From: Punica granatum
Lineage: Eukaryota > Streptophyta > Magnoliopsida > Myrtales > Lythraceae
DNA length: 64,000 nt
NCBI RefSeq assembly: GCF_007655135.1
Contig: NC_045128.1
Coordinates: 9,300,001-9,364,000 of the forward strand
Direction: 5' to 3'
How positions within the stretch are numbered: position 1 is the first letter of the stretch; every line of letters begins with the position of its first letter. The notes beneath the pieces were generated by a model that worked only from the letters and a program-made list of their open reading frames with translations, was not told the origin of the DNA and made no database searches. A program made the position numbers and the translations under genes. Of this stretch, positions 47,965 through 60,121 are shown one piece after another.

Positions 47965-49930
47965 GAGCATCCTCGGATCAATTCTAGCAAGGTGATCTAC
48001 GAACTCAAACTAAAAAGAGAATAATGGGCAGGCACTGGCACCATCACGGGGGCATGGCCATAGTTGCGGTGGTGGAGGCCATTAAGGGGGCCACGGCCAT
48101 GGATGCCACTATGAAATGTCTTGTGTAGTATATTTTGATGACATGGCACTTGAAAACATGAAAATTAATAATTAATTAATTAAAAAGAAAAAAGAAAAGG
48201 ACAACAAGATCTTTGTGCACTCTCCATTGAAAGTGCTAGTGCCCCTCCCACGGCCAGCACCCCCTATCGACAAGGTCACCCGATGTTTTTAGTGCCTGCC
48301 GGGGTTCTCGTCAAGCTAGTGGTGGCCGACAATGCATCACCTACCCCTCAATCGAAGAGAATTGAGGAACCCGTTGGGTTCTTGATTTGGAAAAGGGTAG
48401 GTGGTCTCGCTGAACCTCAAAAAATTAAAAGAAAAACTTGAGCGCATAAGCATGAAGCTTCTCTTTTTATCTATATTTATATTTACATATGAAAGCATAA
48501 ACATGATGGATTCGTTTAGATGGTCTCACAACGCCCTGTTTCTAAAATAATTTTTTTTTGATTTTTTTGAGTATTTATTGAAAAATAAAATTTTAATTTA
48601 AAAAATATATATTAAGATTTGTGGGATCGTTCTTATTTTCTCGATCTTTTTTTTCTCTAAAAGATATATAAATTTGTGAGATCGGTCATTATTTTCTTGG
48701 GTTTTAAAGCTTTTTTAAAAAACAAATTTTTAAATTTTTAAAAACATATAAATGTAGATTTATGGGAATGGCATTTATAAAAATATTGAGAGGATCTAGA
48801 TAAAACAAATCATGTAGTTTGTTTTTTAAAAATAAATTACATTATATTTTTATAGATATTATGCGTTATATATTTACTTTTTAAAAAATAAATTAGTTTA
48901 TATTTTTTTTTATAGGTAAGACATGTCTTCAACTTTTTGCCTTTTCTTATACATAAGCTCTTGCAAAATTTTTGAATTCTCCAATTTTTTTCTCATTATT
49001 TCTTCAGACAAAAATTTTTATAAAATTTCTGACTATACGTTGTCACGTATCCTTAAACACCCGTCCTTAACAATTGACCTCGAGCCGGGCTCTTCTTCCC
49101 TGCTCGAGCGAGGGGAGACTAACATGAGGCGCAGTTTGGCTGTACTCGACATACTGGGCCTGGCGTGGTGTGAGCCCACATGGGCATGCGGAAGCGTAAC
49201 CTGCTCTGATACCATATTAAATTTCTATTGGGCTTACACGGACTCGGACTCATATTCACTTAAAAGTTCAAGCTGATAAGTGGTGGTACCCAAATTTTAT
49301 ATAAACTAATAGATTTTGATTCATCTTTTCTATGTGGGATTAATATCCTCAACAGGAACCATACAAAATATATACATACCTATAACGAGTTTTGTATAAT
49401 ATCTATATCTATGTGGATTTGCTGTATTTTTGAGCTCTTTAATGTACCCTCTTGGAAATTTTTCCTTGTACCCGTTTTTGTAATCAATGGACATTTATTG
49501 ATTTGACAAGAAAAAAAAAACAAAAAATCTATATCTATAATATTTTGTGTAGAGCATATAAACCTCTATCTATATGTTGTAAAAAAATTAAAAATTAAAA
49601 ATTAAAAATTCGTTTCCTAAAAAATTCTGAAAAAATTGAGAAAGTAACTACCAATTTCACAAATTTTATTGTTTTAAGAATATTTAAAATATTTTTTAAA
49701 GAAAGTTAAAGGACGAAGGAAATTATGACTGGTCTCCCTAATCTATATATATCTATATATTTAAAAATTTACAAAGAAAATTGAATTTTTTTTTAAAATG
49801 CTGAAAAACCTTTAATACTTGATCTATTGAAATTGTAAGAGTAATATTTCCCACAATTTTAATCCGCTGAAAAAATGCTAGAAAAATTGAGAAAATAACA
49901 ACCATTCTCACAAAATATCATCACAGGTTT
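47965..49930. repeat. segmental duplication, left copy
   Basis: Shares, in the same order, segments with 51265-52490: gcatcctcgga and gatctacgaactcaaacta (near 47970), caactttttgccttttcttatacataa-type text (near 48928), and a long match from ggaaccatacaaaatatatac (49355) onward. This copy carries extra DNA between the shared segments, including a TRIM-like remnant at 49070-49354. No gene seen. Confidence 0.75.
49070..49354 (-). mobile_element. TRIM-like retrotransposon remnant
   Basis: On the minus strand it starts TGTTGAGGATATTAATCCCA, runs about 139 bp as a short LTR, and is followed directly by TGGTATCAGAGC, the initiator tRNA-Met primer site. About 130 bp of GC-rich interior follows. No second LTR is found. 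The right copy of the segmental duplication lacks it. Confidence 0.6.
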
Positions 49931-50467
49931 GAGGATAGTATCTGCAATTTCCCATCAAATAATCATGACAATTGTCCATATATTTATATCTATTTTCATT
50001 ATCTCTCAGCTGATGAAAATTGCAAACAATCGATGTATGAACTTGAAATAGTAGTCAGGGGAGAGGCTAGAAAGAGAATACGATAAATTGTGCGAAATAA
50101 TTGCTTGAGGCATCCAAATATATTCTTCCGAGGGGAATATAGTTGTTCTTGCTAATGGTGAGGGACAAAAGTTTTTATGGGGGAATATGTCCCAAAATAT
50201 TAAAGGAGAATATAGTTAGCCTCGAATGGATTCACTAAGTTATCTATCACATGCCAAATCATTATGTCACCAAATATAACATTAAGGATTTCTACAATCG
50301 TATTCCGTGCTATTCAATGCGTTTTACATATTTATTTTCCTTTGCATTAGTCTGGGTGGATTTACTGATCTTCCTACTCTTGTAATTATCTCTTGGGCGT
50401 TCTCCCCTTATATCAATATTTTTTGTGGATGAATGAACGGTCCTCATTATCAATTCGAGAAAAAAAA
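49931..50467. other. intergenic region, no gene seen
   Basis: AT-rich sequence between the left duplication copy and the Mutator-like MITE, with no open frame or RNA gene that can be supported. Confidence 0.4.
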
Positions 50468-51098
50468 GATTAATTACATAAAAAAGTACGACCTTTGCAT
50501 TTTTTCTTAAATATAGCATGACTTTTATAATTTTTTTTCTAAATACGATATGACCTTTGTAGAGTAACATATAAATGCACGACCTTTGTAATTTTTCATA
50601 AATATATCACGACCTTTAAAAAATAGCACAAAAGTGCACGATTTTCAAGTTGAGCTGCGATTCTAGCACGGCATTAATTATTCTATCAAATGTAAAGATA
50701 ACAGCTAGCGGGAGTTAACGATGTAATGTGGCACAACATGATTGTACGAGTGGCACCTGACACCATTAGCTCTATGTTAGCTGTTATCGTCTAATCATAT
50801 GGGGTTTACTCGTTCAATCATGTTCTATCACGTGGCACTGTTAGCTCCGCGTTAGCTGTTATTGTTATAATTTGATTGAATAATTTACATTATACTAAAT
50901 ACGTAACTAAATCTAAATGTCGTGCTATATTTAGGAAAAATGTGCAAAGGTCGTATCTTTATATGCTACTCTCGAAAGGTCGTGCTACATTTGGAAAAAA
51001 AATGCAAAGGTCGTGCCTTTCTGTACTATTTTTCAAAGGTCATGCTTATATTTAGAAAAAAAGTACAAAGGTCGTGATTTTTTTTTTGTAATTAAGCC
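50468..51098. mobile_element. Mutator-like element with repeat-built TIRs, 631 bp
   Basis: The left end is gattaattacataaaaaag and the right end complements to ggcttaattacaaaaaaaaa. Both arms contain several copies of a cacgacctttgcattttttc-like phrase in opposite orientation. It is flanked by eight A residues on each side (50460-50467 and 51099-51106), an 8-bp duplication that could partly be chance. No coding capacity. Confidence 0.7.
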
Positions 51099-51264
51099 AA
51101 AAAAAAGGTATGACATTATTAAGGATTCCTTAAGTATAACATTCTCCATGCACTCACTATGGATTCCTTAAATATTAGGGAATCATTATGGATTCCCTAA
51201 GTATAACATTCTCCGGGCACTCATGTCACCAAAACATTATCGTCTAATGTTCCGATTTGTCTAT

Positions 51265-52490
51265 AATTAGGAGCATCCTCGGACCAGTTCTGGCAACCTA
51301 ATCTACGAACTTGAACTAAGAAGATAACATAGTTCCCCAAAAAAAAAAAAAAGGGCGGTCCCGGGCACCATCACAAAGGGCATGGTAGTTGCGGAGGCGG
51401 AGGCCACGGTCATACCGTTCAACTTTTTGCCTTTTCTTATACATAACCTTTTGCAAAAATTTTGAATTCTCCAATTTTTTTGCTCTTTATTTTTCCAGAC
51501 ATAATTTTTTTATACAATTTTTGAATTCTCCAATATGTAATATCACGTTCTATGCCGTACAAGGTACGGACTCTATGACTAGTTTTATAATAATTTAGTC
51601 GTAGAGCCTGTGCATTGCAGGATATCTCACGTGTTCAAATTTTAGGCTCTTTTCAATTTTATTATATATTATGTGCGTGTTTTGAAATTTTTATAAATTG
51701 TAATTTACCATAATTAGAGCTATATAGTAGTTAGATATATATACATGACACGGTAAATAACATTTTATATTTTTATAGAAACGATTATAAATTATATCTA
51801 TAAAAATATGATCTAAATTATTTTTTAAAAAACAAATAAGATAATAGATCTTTAGAAACACAAATATGATATATTTTATAGATAAGATCCTACTTAATTT
51901 TAATATACATAAGAGTTATATGACTCATGGGTTAATGGAACCATACAAAATATATACATATCTTCAACGAGTTTTACAAAATATCTATATCTAGGTGGAT
52001 TTGCTGTATTTTTTAGCTCTTTAATGTACCGTCTTGGAAATTTTCCCTTGTACCCGTTTTTGCAATCAATGGACATTCATTGATTTGTTGAGCAAAAAAA
52101 ATAATCTATATCTATAATATTTTGTATGGAGCATATAAACCTATATCCATATGTTGTAAAAAAATTTTAAAAATAAAAATTCGTTTCCTAAAAAATGCTG
52201 AAAAAATCGATAAAGTAACTACCAATCTCACAAATTATATTGTTTTAAAAATATTTAAAATTGTTTCTTAAAGAAAGTTAAAAGGTGAAGGAGATTATGA
52301 CCGGTCTAGCTAATCAATGTATATCTATATATTTTAAAATTTAGAAAGAAATTTGAAATTTTCTTTAAAAAAAATGCTGAAAAGCTTTAATACTCGATCT
52401 ACTTAAATTACTAGAGCAATGTTTCCTACAATTTTAATCCATCGAAAAAATGCTGGAAAAATTGAGAAAATAACAACCATTCTCACAAAT
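51265..52490. repeat. segmental duplication, right copy
   Basis: Shares ordered segments with 47965-49930; offsets range from about 2.5 to 3.3 kb because of insertions in the left copy and deletions here. The longest shared block starts at ggaaccatacaaaatatatac (51941), including gtggatttgctgtatttttt and ccttgtacccgttttt. No gene seen. Confidence 0.75.
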
Positions 52491-53629
52491 TAGAACGATT
52501 TTAAAATATTAAGCAATGCAAATAATTTTTTTAGAAAAGTCATAATAATCAAGAAAATAATAACGGGTCTTGCAAATCTATATCTATATATTTTAAAAAT
52601 ATAGAAAATTGGAAATTCGTTATCTAAAAAATGCTGAAAAAATTCAAGAAAATAACAAACGGTCCCACGCATTATTTCGTTTTAAAAATATAAAAAAAAT
52701 AAAAACTAAAAGAAATCTTTTTGAAAGAAAGTTAAAAAATCAAGAAAAAAATGATTGGACCTTGCAAATCTGTGTATCTATATAATTTAAAATTTTAATA
52801 AAATAATATTTTTAAAGAATTCAATAAATCAAAAAATTTTCATTTAAAAACCGAGCGTTCTGAAGTCATCTGGTAGGGCCAACCACATCTTTGTTTATAT
52901 TACATATATATATATATATATACTAGTCATGGAGTCCGTGCGTTGCACGTGATATATTTTTCTTAATAAACTTATTACATTATGCATTATACGTATGTTT
53001 TACTGCTATGTATATTAGTATACATTTTTTTAAATGATATAGCAAATTCCCTGATCTTCCACCACTTGCTTGATCCTCAGATGAAAAGGCTTTCATAAAT
53101 CCATAAGAATGAGATAAAAAAAATCAAAGCACAACATATGCTTGTATAAATTTAATCGCATGTAGGAAAGAATTTGCAGTGAAACAACAACAATTAAATA
53201 ACTTACCATTGCATTTAGTGGTAGATGCACTTTTTGAGAGTATGTGTGTGGTAGTGTTGTTCTATGAGAAAATTACTGTTAGACAAAACTATAAGTGATG
53301 ATACTATTGCATCCCTCCTCTCCCTCCCCCAAAATTTGAGAACCGAAGGCCAAAGATTCCTGTACAAATCTCTAATTGCAGCTATTAACGAACAGTTAAT
53401 GCAGTATGAAGGAAGATACTCACTCACTATAGATAGTCATGATCCCAGCACATTATATTATCTCGTTTTCTGAACGATGGAAAACCTATTGAAGCATACC
53501 CCGAAAAAAGTACTTGAGGAACATCCTCTGCTCTTCTAGCTAGTTTCCTGGGCAATGGAAAATATATTGAAGCACACCGGAAAAAAGAGCATAAAAGGAA
53601 AAAATAAAAATAAAAAAAGAAAGAAAAAC
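52491..53629. other. AT-rich region with a Helitron-like terminal motif
   Basis: At 52921-52955 the text tactagtcatggagtccgtg followed by cgttgcacgtg resembles the CCGTGCGTTGCACG-type hairpin found at plant Helitron ends. Similar motifs occur near 23930 and 51600. A 69-codon open frame at 53264-53473 has no recognisable domain. Confidence 0.35.
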
Positions 53630-55145
53630 TTGCTTGAGGAACACACTCTGTTAGTTGCAGCAGTTTGTCGAGTTTGCCGTAGGTACGGTACTAGGATGAT
53701 ACAAACCAACCTATGTGGGTAAAATCGAGACCTATGTTTATAAAATATCATACAGAATCTAAAAAATATATATTTTGATTTGTTTTATAGATAGATATGA
53801 TTCATATATCCATAAAATTGAGAAAATAATGAACGGTCCTACAAAATTTATATCTATATATAAAAATAATTTAATTAAGAAATTCAAAAAATCGGGAAAA
53901 TTGCATTCAGAAAGGGAACGTTTTGAGTCCATCTGGTCGGGCCCATCTCGTCCTTACTTGAGGAACATACTCAGTTAGTTGTAGCAGTCTGTCGAGTTTG
54001 CAGTGGGTATGAGACTTAGGACGATAAAAACCAACCTATGTGGTTAAAATCGAGAACTATGTTTATAAAGTATCATACATAATCTACAAAAGAAATTTCG
54101 ATTTGTTTTATAGATAGATATGATTCATATATTTATAAAATCGAGAAAATAATGAATGCTCCCACAAAATCTATATCTATATATATAAATAATTTAATTA
54201 AAAAATTCAAAAAATTTGAGAAAAATTCATTTGGAAACGGAGCATTTTGATGCTATCAAAAAAAGAAAAGCTCACTTGAGGAACATGTTCCGTTAGTTGC
54301 ATCAGTATGTCGAGTTTGCAGTAGGTATGGGACTTAGGACGATACAAACCAACCTATGAGGGTAAAATCGAGAAAATAATGAACGGTCTCACAAAATCTA
54401 TATCTATATATAAAAATAATTTAATTCAAAAAATTCGAGAATATTTCATTTGGAAACGAAGCACTCTGAGGCCATCAAAAAAAGAATAGCTTACTCGAGG
54501 AACATATTCTGTTAGTTGCAGCAGTATGTCGAGTTTGCAGTAGGTACGGGACCTAGGATGATACAAACCAACCTATGAGGGTAAAATCGAGACCTAAGTT
54601 TATAAAGTATCGTATAGAATTTAAAAAAAGAAATTCTGATTTGTTTTATAGATAGATATGATTCATATATCTATAAAATAGAGAAAATAATGAACGGTCC
54701 CACAAAATCTATATCTATATATAAAAATAATTTAATTAAAAAATTCAAAGAGCCAAGAAAATTTCATTTGGAAGCTGAGCATTTTGAGGCTATTTGGTCA
54801 AGTCCACCTCGTTCTTACTTGAAAACATAATATGTTAGTTGCAATAATCTGTTGAGTTTGCAGTAGGTACGGGACCTAAGACGATACAAACCAACCTATG
54901 TGGGTAAAATCGAGGACTATGTTTATAAAGTATCATACATATATATTCTGATTTGTTTTATAGATAGATCTGATTCATATATTTATAAAGTCCAGAAAAT
55001 AATGAACCGTCCCATAAAATTTATACCTATATCTATATATTAAAATAATTTAATTAAAAAATTCAAAAAATGGAGGAAATTTCATTCTGAAACGAAGCGT
55101 TCTGAGACTATTTAGTTGAGCCCACCTCGTCCTTACTTTTATATA
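53630..55145. repeat. tandem array of ~320 bp units upstream of the aminopeptidase gene
   Basis: The phrase gttagttg-(c/t)a recurs at 53650, 53974, 54292, 54511 and 54834, each time followed by tcgagtttgc, gatacaaaccaacctatg and tatagatagatatgattcat-like text. Spacings are 324, 318, 219 and 323 bp; the third unit has lost about 100 bp. Units are diverged and AT-rich with TATATCTATATA tracts. The array ends about 450 bp before the aminopeptidase start codon. Confidence 0.88.
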
Positions 55146-55538
55146 TAGATATAGATATAAGTATAAATATTATTATATATATGAATAAATTTTATATAGA
55201 TATAGATATGACAAAATTAAAATTCGATTAAAAAAACGCACGCTAATTGGGTACTGCCGATGTTGAGCCAAAGGGGGGCGTATGATTAGGCCCGATTTGG
55301 ATGGGCCGCTCTACAAGAACGGTCAAATTTGCGAGAGATAATATATATAACGCCAAAAGAAGTGACCGATGTTGTCTCATTGGTGAGCAAACGGATGAGT
55401 TTAGTGATGTCCCGTGGCCTGGAACAGCATTTGCACCCATTTTATCCTCTGAGTCGAAGTCCAGTCCCACTTTGCTTAAAGAAGAGGGAATCTGAGCTGA
55501 TTGATTGAGGGGAGAGGCATGGTCGGGGTGGTGTCGGT

Positions 55539-55566
55539 CCAATTAATTATTGTTGTTATATAAATA
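55539..55566 (+). promoter_or_regulatory. CCAAT and TATA motifs of the aminopeptidase gene
   Basis: CCAAT at 55539-55543 and TATATAAATA at 55557-55566 precede the first ATG (55591). The TATA ends only 24 nt before that ATG, so initiation at the usual ~30 nt spacing would leave almost no leader. This leaves open a downstream start codon or another upstream promoter. Confidence 0.55.
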
Positions 55567-55590
55567 GATCCCAAGCTCCGACCCATAAAA

Positions 55591-58500
55591 ATGGCCGCCC
55601 GGGTTGTGACTTTAGCCTCTGCATTTGTTCACTCTTCCTCTTCTGCTTCTTCTTCATCTTCCTCTTCTTCTCTGTTCCGTCAGAGACTCTCCTTTAGGAT
55701 AACGCTGACAGTAAAACCCTTTCTGGGTTCTTCAAGCAGAGGGAAGCTGATGGCTCACACCATCGCCAAGGCCACTCTGGGCCTCACTCTACCCTCCATC
55801 ATCGAACCCCCCAAGGTCTCTCTCTCTGTCCATAAAGCTGCTTAGTATCAGTGTGTACTGTGTAAATATCTAATTGTGGATATTTACTTGGGCTGCTTAA
55901 GATCATCAGTTCACTGCTTTCTGCCAAAAAGATATGTTTTCAATTCAATCTTACAAACCCAGACAATGGTTTATTCTACTGCTTTGTGTTGAACAGCAAA
56001 AGGTTTTCTTTTTCATTCAGTTCTCGCTGTTCTTGATTGAAATTAGCAATCTGGTTGCGGTTTAGTGTTCTTGTGTTGTTGATTATGAACCAATCCACCA
56101 TTGCCTAATGTCTCATCAATTGCTCGATGTTTTTACACGGTTGGCCTATTCACAAAAACTCAAAGCAAATTTTGCAGGAAAGCTCGCTCCTTTTGTTTAA
56201 TTTGGGGGGTTATCGGTCGATTTGTACGCAACCCGACCGTTTTCCCTTTAACCCATCATTTCTTTTTTGTCAGCTCTTGGTTTGTAGCCTTTAACTGATC
56301 ATTGTGTCTTCGGTACACGATTGATTCTAACCTTTAGCTCATAAAGTTATTCATTAGTGGGGAAAATGTCCTGCATTTTGTTTTGACTATGCTGCAAATG
56401 TAGATTGTACATGGCCGTGCATGCACTAAGAAAGCAAATCGTTTGATAAGTTTTCCTTTTCATTGTCATTTGTCATTAGATCTCGTTTGCTGCAAAAGAT
56501 GTCGACGTGGTGGAATGGAAAGGAGACATACTCGCAGTGGGCGTCACCGAGAAGGACATGGCAAAGGATGAGAACTCGAAATTCCCTAACCCAATCCTGA
56601 AAAAGCTCGATGCTCACTTGAGTGGTCTCTTAGCAGAGGCCTCCTCTGAGGAGGACTTCACAGGAAAAGCCGGTCAGTCTGTGGTTCTCAGGCTTCCTGG
56701 TCTAGGTTCAAAGAGGATTGGCCTTATTGGGCTTGGTAAAACGGCTTCCACTGCATCGGCTTTCCAGGGTCTTGGGGAGGCCGTTGCTGCTGCTGCAAAA
56801 ACTGCCAACGCTAGTGATGTCGCTGTTGTCCTTGCTGATTCTACCGGATTGTCTGCAGAGTTGAAGCTTGCCACTGCATCTGCAATAGCATCAGGTATAA
56901 TGAATTACTAGCTTGAAAATTTTCATTTTGATCATTAGTTTTAATGGTAGTACATTGATTTTTTGAAATGATTTGTATTTGGCCTCCTAATTAGAAAATA
57001 TTAAAGTAGGGCTCCTAACCGTGTGAAAGGAAAGAAAACGTATATATGTGTGCCCTCTGACCTTTTATGGTCTAACAGACGACTAGGGATCAAAGTTTCA
57101 AAGTGCACTATACAAGTTTACTCTTCAATAAAAATATGAACTATTCTTGCGTTCTAAAATGGTTATTGGGAAATGTTTAGCTGAATTTCTTACACAAGAT
57201 ATCATATTCAATAAAAATGCGAACTATTATTGCATTCTAAAATGGTTATTGGGAAATTTTTAGCCGAATTTCTTACACAAGATATCATAAAAGAGGAAAT
57301 GTTCCTTTTAACCTCGTATAGGATGAAGTTGGATGTGCTTCACCACTTATCGTTGTTTATAGTGAAACATAATTTGCTGAAATTTTTAAAAAGTTGCTGG
57401 GGAATATGCAGGGAATAGTTTTTCTGAACTTAAGGAAAGAGATTTGATTCGTGACAGGTACCGTGCTCGGGATTCACGAGGATACTCGATACAAGTCAGA
57501 GTCAAAGAAGTTGGCCCTTAAGTCTGTAGACATTCTTGGTCTCGGAGCAGGACCTGAACTAGATAAGAAGCTCAAGTATGCAGAAGAAGTTTCTTCTGGT
57601 ATAATCTTTGGAAGAGAGCTTGTCAATTCACCTGCCAATGTCCTTACTCCAGGTTGATTAGAGCTCTAAACTTTCTTTCTGTTTTCCCTCTCTCTGTCCC
57701 TGTGTTCACTAATTATTAAACTGGGCCGTCATAGTTTCCTTCCTCTTTGTTTATTTTTCAGCTGTTTTGGCGGAAGAGGCATCAAAAATTGCTTCCGCGT
57801 ACAGTGATGTGCTCTCTGCCACAATTCTTACTGCTAAGCAATGCGAAGAGTTGAAAATGGGGTCGTATTTGGGTGTTGCTGCGGCTTCTGCAAACCCTCC
57901 CCACTTCATCCACTTGTGTTACAAGCCTCTAAATGGACCTGCTAAGGTCAAGCTGGCTTTAGTTGGAAAGGGATTGACTTTCGACAGGTAATCCTATTTC
58001 AGCAGCACGTGTGGATTTGTTGCGATATTTTGTATTACATGTTCTCTATATTGAGGAAGTGTTTGGTGCAATATACTAGATGAGGGTTAATGTGATTTGT
58101 TGCGATATTTTGTATTACATGTTCTCTATATTGAGGAAGTGTTTGGTGCAATATACTAGATGAGGGTTAATGTGGTAGCGCTATTAATCACTGTTATGAG
58201 AGAATGAATTTCTATGTTTTTGTAAGGTTTAGCCTATTAATATCAATATCTGATAAGCGAAAAGCATGATTCTTTTCCATTGTCATTGTTTTTATGAAAT
58301 ATTCAGTCTCCTAAATTCTTCATTGTGCTTCTCTTGGCAACATTGTTCTTTTTAATTATGGGTACTGAATGTCGAATGGTTCCTTTGGATATTTATAGTG
58401 GTGGCTACAACATCAAGACCGGGCCTGGGTGCTCAATTGAGCTCATGAAGTTTGATATGGGAGGTTCTGCAGCAGTTCTAGGTGCTGCGAAAGCTATTGG

Positions 58501-59908
58501 CCAAGTCAAGCCTCCAGGAGTTGAGGTACACTAATCAGATAATCTGGGTATCATCAACATTTTACATTTATTTGGATGAGCCAAACACTTATTTAGCTGG
58601 TATCGCTGTTATGCAGGTTCATTTCATCATCGCAGCTTGTGAGAACATGATCAGTGGAACGGGCATGAGGCCCGGAGATATTGTCACTGCTTCCAATGGG
58701 AAGACAATTGAGGTATCGCTACATTGTTAATTTAACTTATTCACCATTGTGTCAAAGGTTGGGAAAATCGATTTATCAACTTTTCATGATTGTTCTCTAC
58801 CTGTAGTATCTGACTGAGGAGTTCCATCTTTCAGGTGAATAACACTGATGCTGAAGGTCGACTCACACTTGCAGATGCTTTGGTGTATGCGTGTAACCAA
58901 GGTGTTGAAAAGGTAGTTCTTTCTTTTCTTTATGCGTACTATATACAAATACACATGCACACACAGAGGTTAGGCACATCAAAGCGTGCCCTTATCTCTT
59001 GGTTCGCCTTTCTTCCTGTGGAAGCGAATCAATCAGAAGCGAAATAAACTCTTGCCATGATAAGTTTTCTGCAATCGATGCAACCTGCATTCAAAAATTG
59101 TTCAGAGAGTTTTAATATAATTTAGGTGTTGAGTTACATGGGGCTTTTGCTAAAATCGTGATAATTTCTTTTGCTAGATTGTAGATTTGGCAACACTCAC
59201 TGGAGCTTGTGTTGTTGCTCTCGGGCCATCTGTTGCAGGTACACATCTTCTATCCAAGTCAGCAAATCAAAGATTGAAATAATTTATCATAGGCTACTCG
59301 TATTTTATGCTACCTACTGCAATCGTTGAAATATCCTCACACAACAGCAAGAACAGTGCCACAGTTGATTTAGATTGGAAAACTGTAAAATGGTACCCAT
59401 CTCTTTGAGAATCCGACTTGTCGATCTGTTTTCTGATGGCGAGTTTTTGTTTTCCTCTAGGTGTTTTTACTCCGAGCGATGACCTGGCAAAGGAGGTATT
59501 TGATGCCGCAGAGATCAGTGGAGAGAAACTATGGAGAATGCCCCTGGAGGAAAGCTATTGGGATTCAATGAAATCAGGAGTGGCTGATATGGTCAATACT
59601 GGAGGAAGGCCGGGAGGTGCTATTACAGCTGCATTGTTCTTGAAACAGGTTCGATAATCGAAACACATCCAATATTTTGTATGTACTCGTTTTCTGAGTT
59701 TTGGTGCAGTTGTTGGATAATGTTTTTAGGAGAGGTGTTTAGCTAGATAATGATTGTTGTCGACCTTGGTTTTGTGCAGTTTGTAGATGAGAAAGTCCAG
59801 TGGATGCACATAGACATCGCAGGTCCTGTGTGGAATGACAAGAAGAAGAGCGCCACGGGATTCGGCATTGCTACCCTCGTTGAGTGGGTCTTGACGAACT
59901 CTTCTTAG
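55591..59908 (+). CDS. LAP: leucyl aminopeptidase (M17 family), ten exons
   Basis: Encodes a dinuclear-metal hexameric M17 aminopeptidase that removes N-terminal residues; plant members also act as chaperones and in dipeptide turnover. Inferred exons are 55591-55815, 56480-56894, 57458-57652, 57762-57987, 58399-58525, 58617-58712, 58835-58912, 59178-59238, 59461-59648 and 59780-59908. All are GT-AG and give 579 residues. Residues 1-53 are Ser-rich and basic, like a plastid transit peptide. The N-terminal macro-like domain spans about 75-260. Catalytic and metal residues are present: K348, D353 and K360 in [16 protein letters not shown]373 in MKFDMGG, and D433, E435 and R437 in the NTDAEGRL signature. 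A second Met at residue 54 ([12 protein letters not shown]) matches the start of cytosolic plant LAP. The gene looks intact. Confidence 0.96.
57126..57290. repeat. 83-bp tandem duplication in aminopeptidase intron 2
   Basis: Two copies starting caataaaaat at 57126 and 57209 share ttctaaaatggttattggga and gaatttcttacacaagatat, with a few substitutions. They are inside the intron between exons 2 and 3. Confidence 0.85.
58014..58173. repeat. perfect 80-bp tandem duplication in aminopeptidase intron 4
   Basis: Copies at 58014-58093 and 58094-58173 begin gatttgttgcgatattttgt and appear identical by eye. Perfect identity in an intron suggests a very recent event or an assembly artefact. Confidence 0.9.
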
Positions 59909-60115
59909 TCCAACTGGGGACCTCGTCCCCAATGATAGGTGGACAACCGTGGTTGAGAAAGAGAAACTGAATGTTTAAAATCCTCCTTGGCCGGTGGATC
60001 CTGGTGTATTTCTTCCATACTGGAAAGCAAGTCGGGGCTTTCCTGTGCAGGAGAGAGGTGTGGATTTGGTTTATCTTTTGTTTATCAAAGTCTTCTCTGA
60101 GTTTTGAATTAGATG

Positions 60116-60121
60116 AATAAA
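60116..60121 (+). terminator. AATAAA polyadenylation signal of the aminopeptidase gene
   Basis: A canonical AATAAA about 210 nt after the stop codon, preceded by T-rich sequence, fits the normal length of a plant 3' untranslated region. Confidence 0.6.

Noticed and set aside
53264..53473. 69-residue open frame upstream of the tandem array
   Set aside because: Short, no recognised domain, no splice or promoter support.
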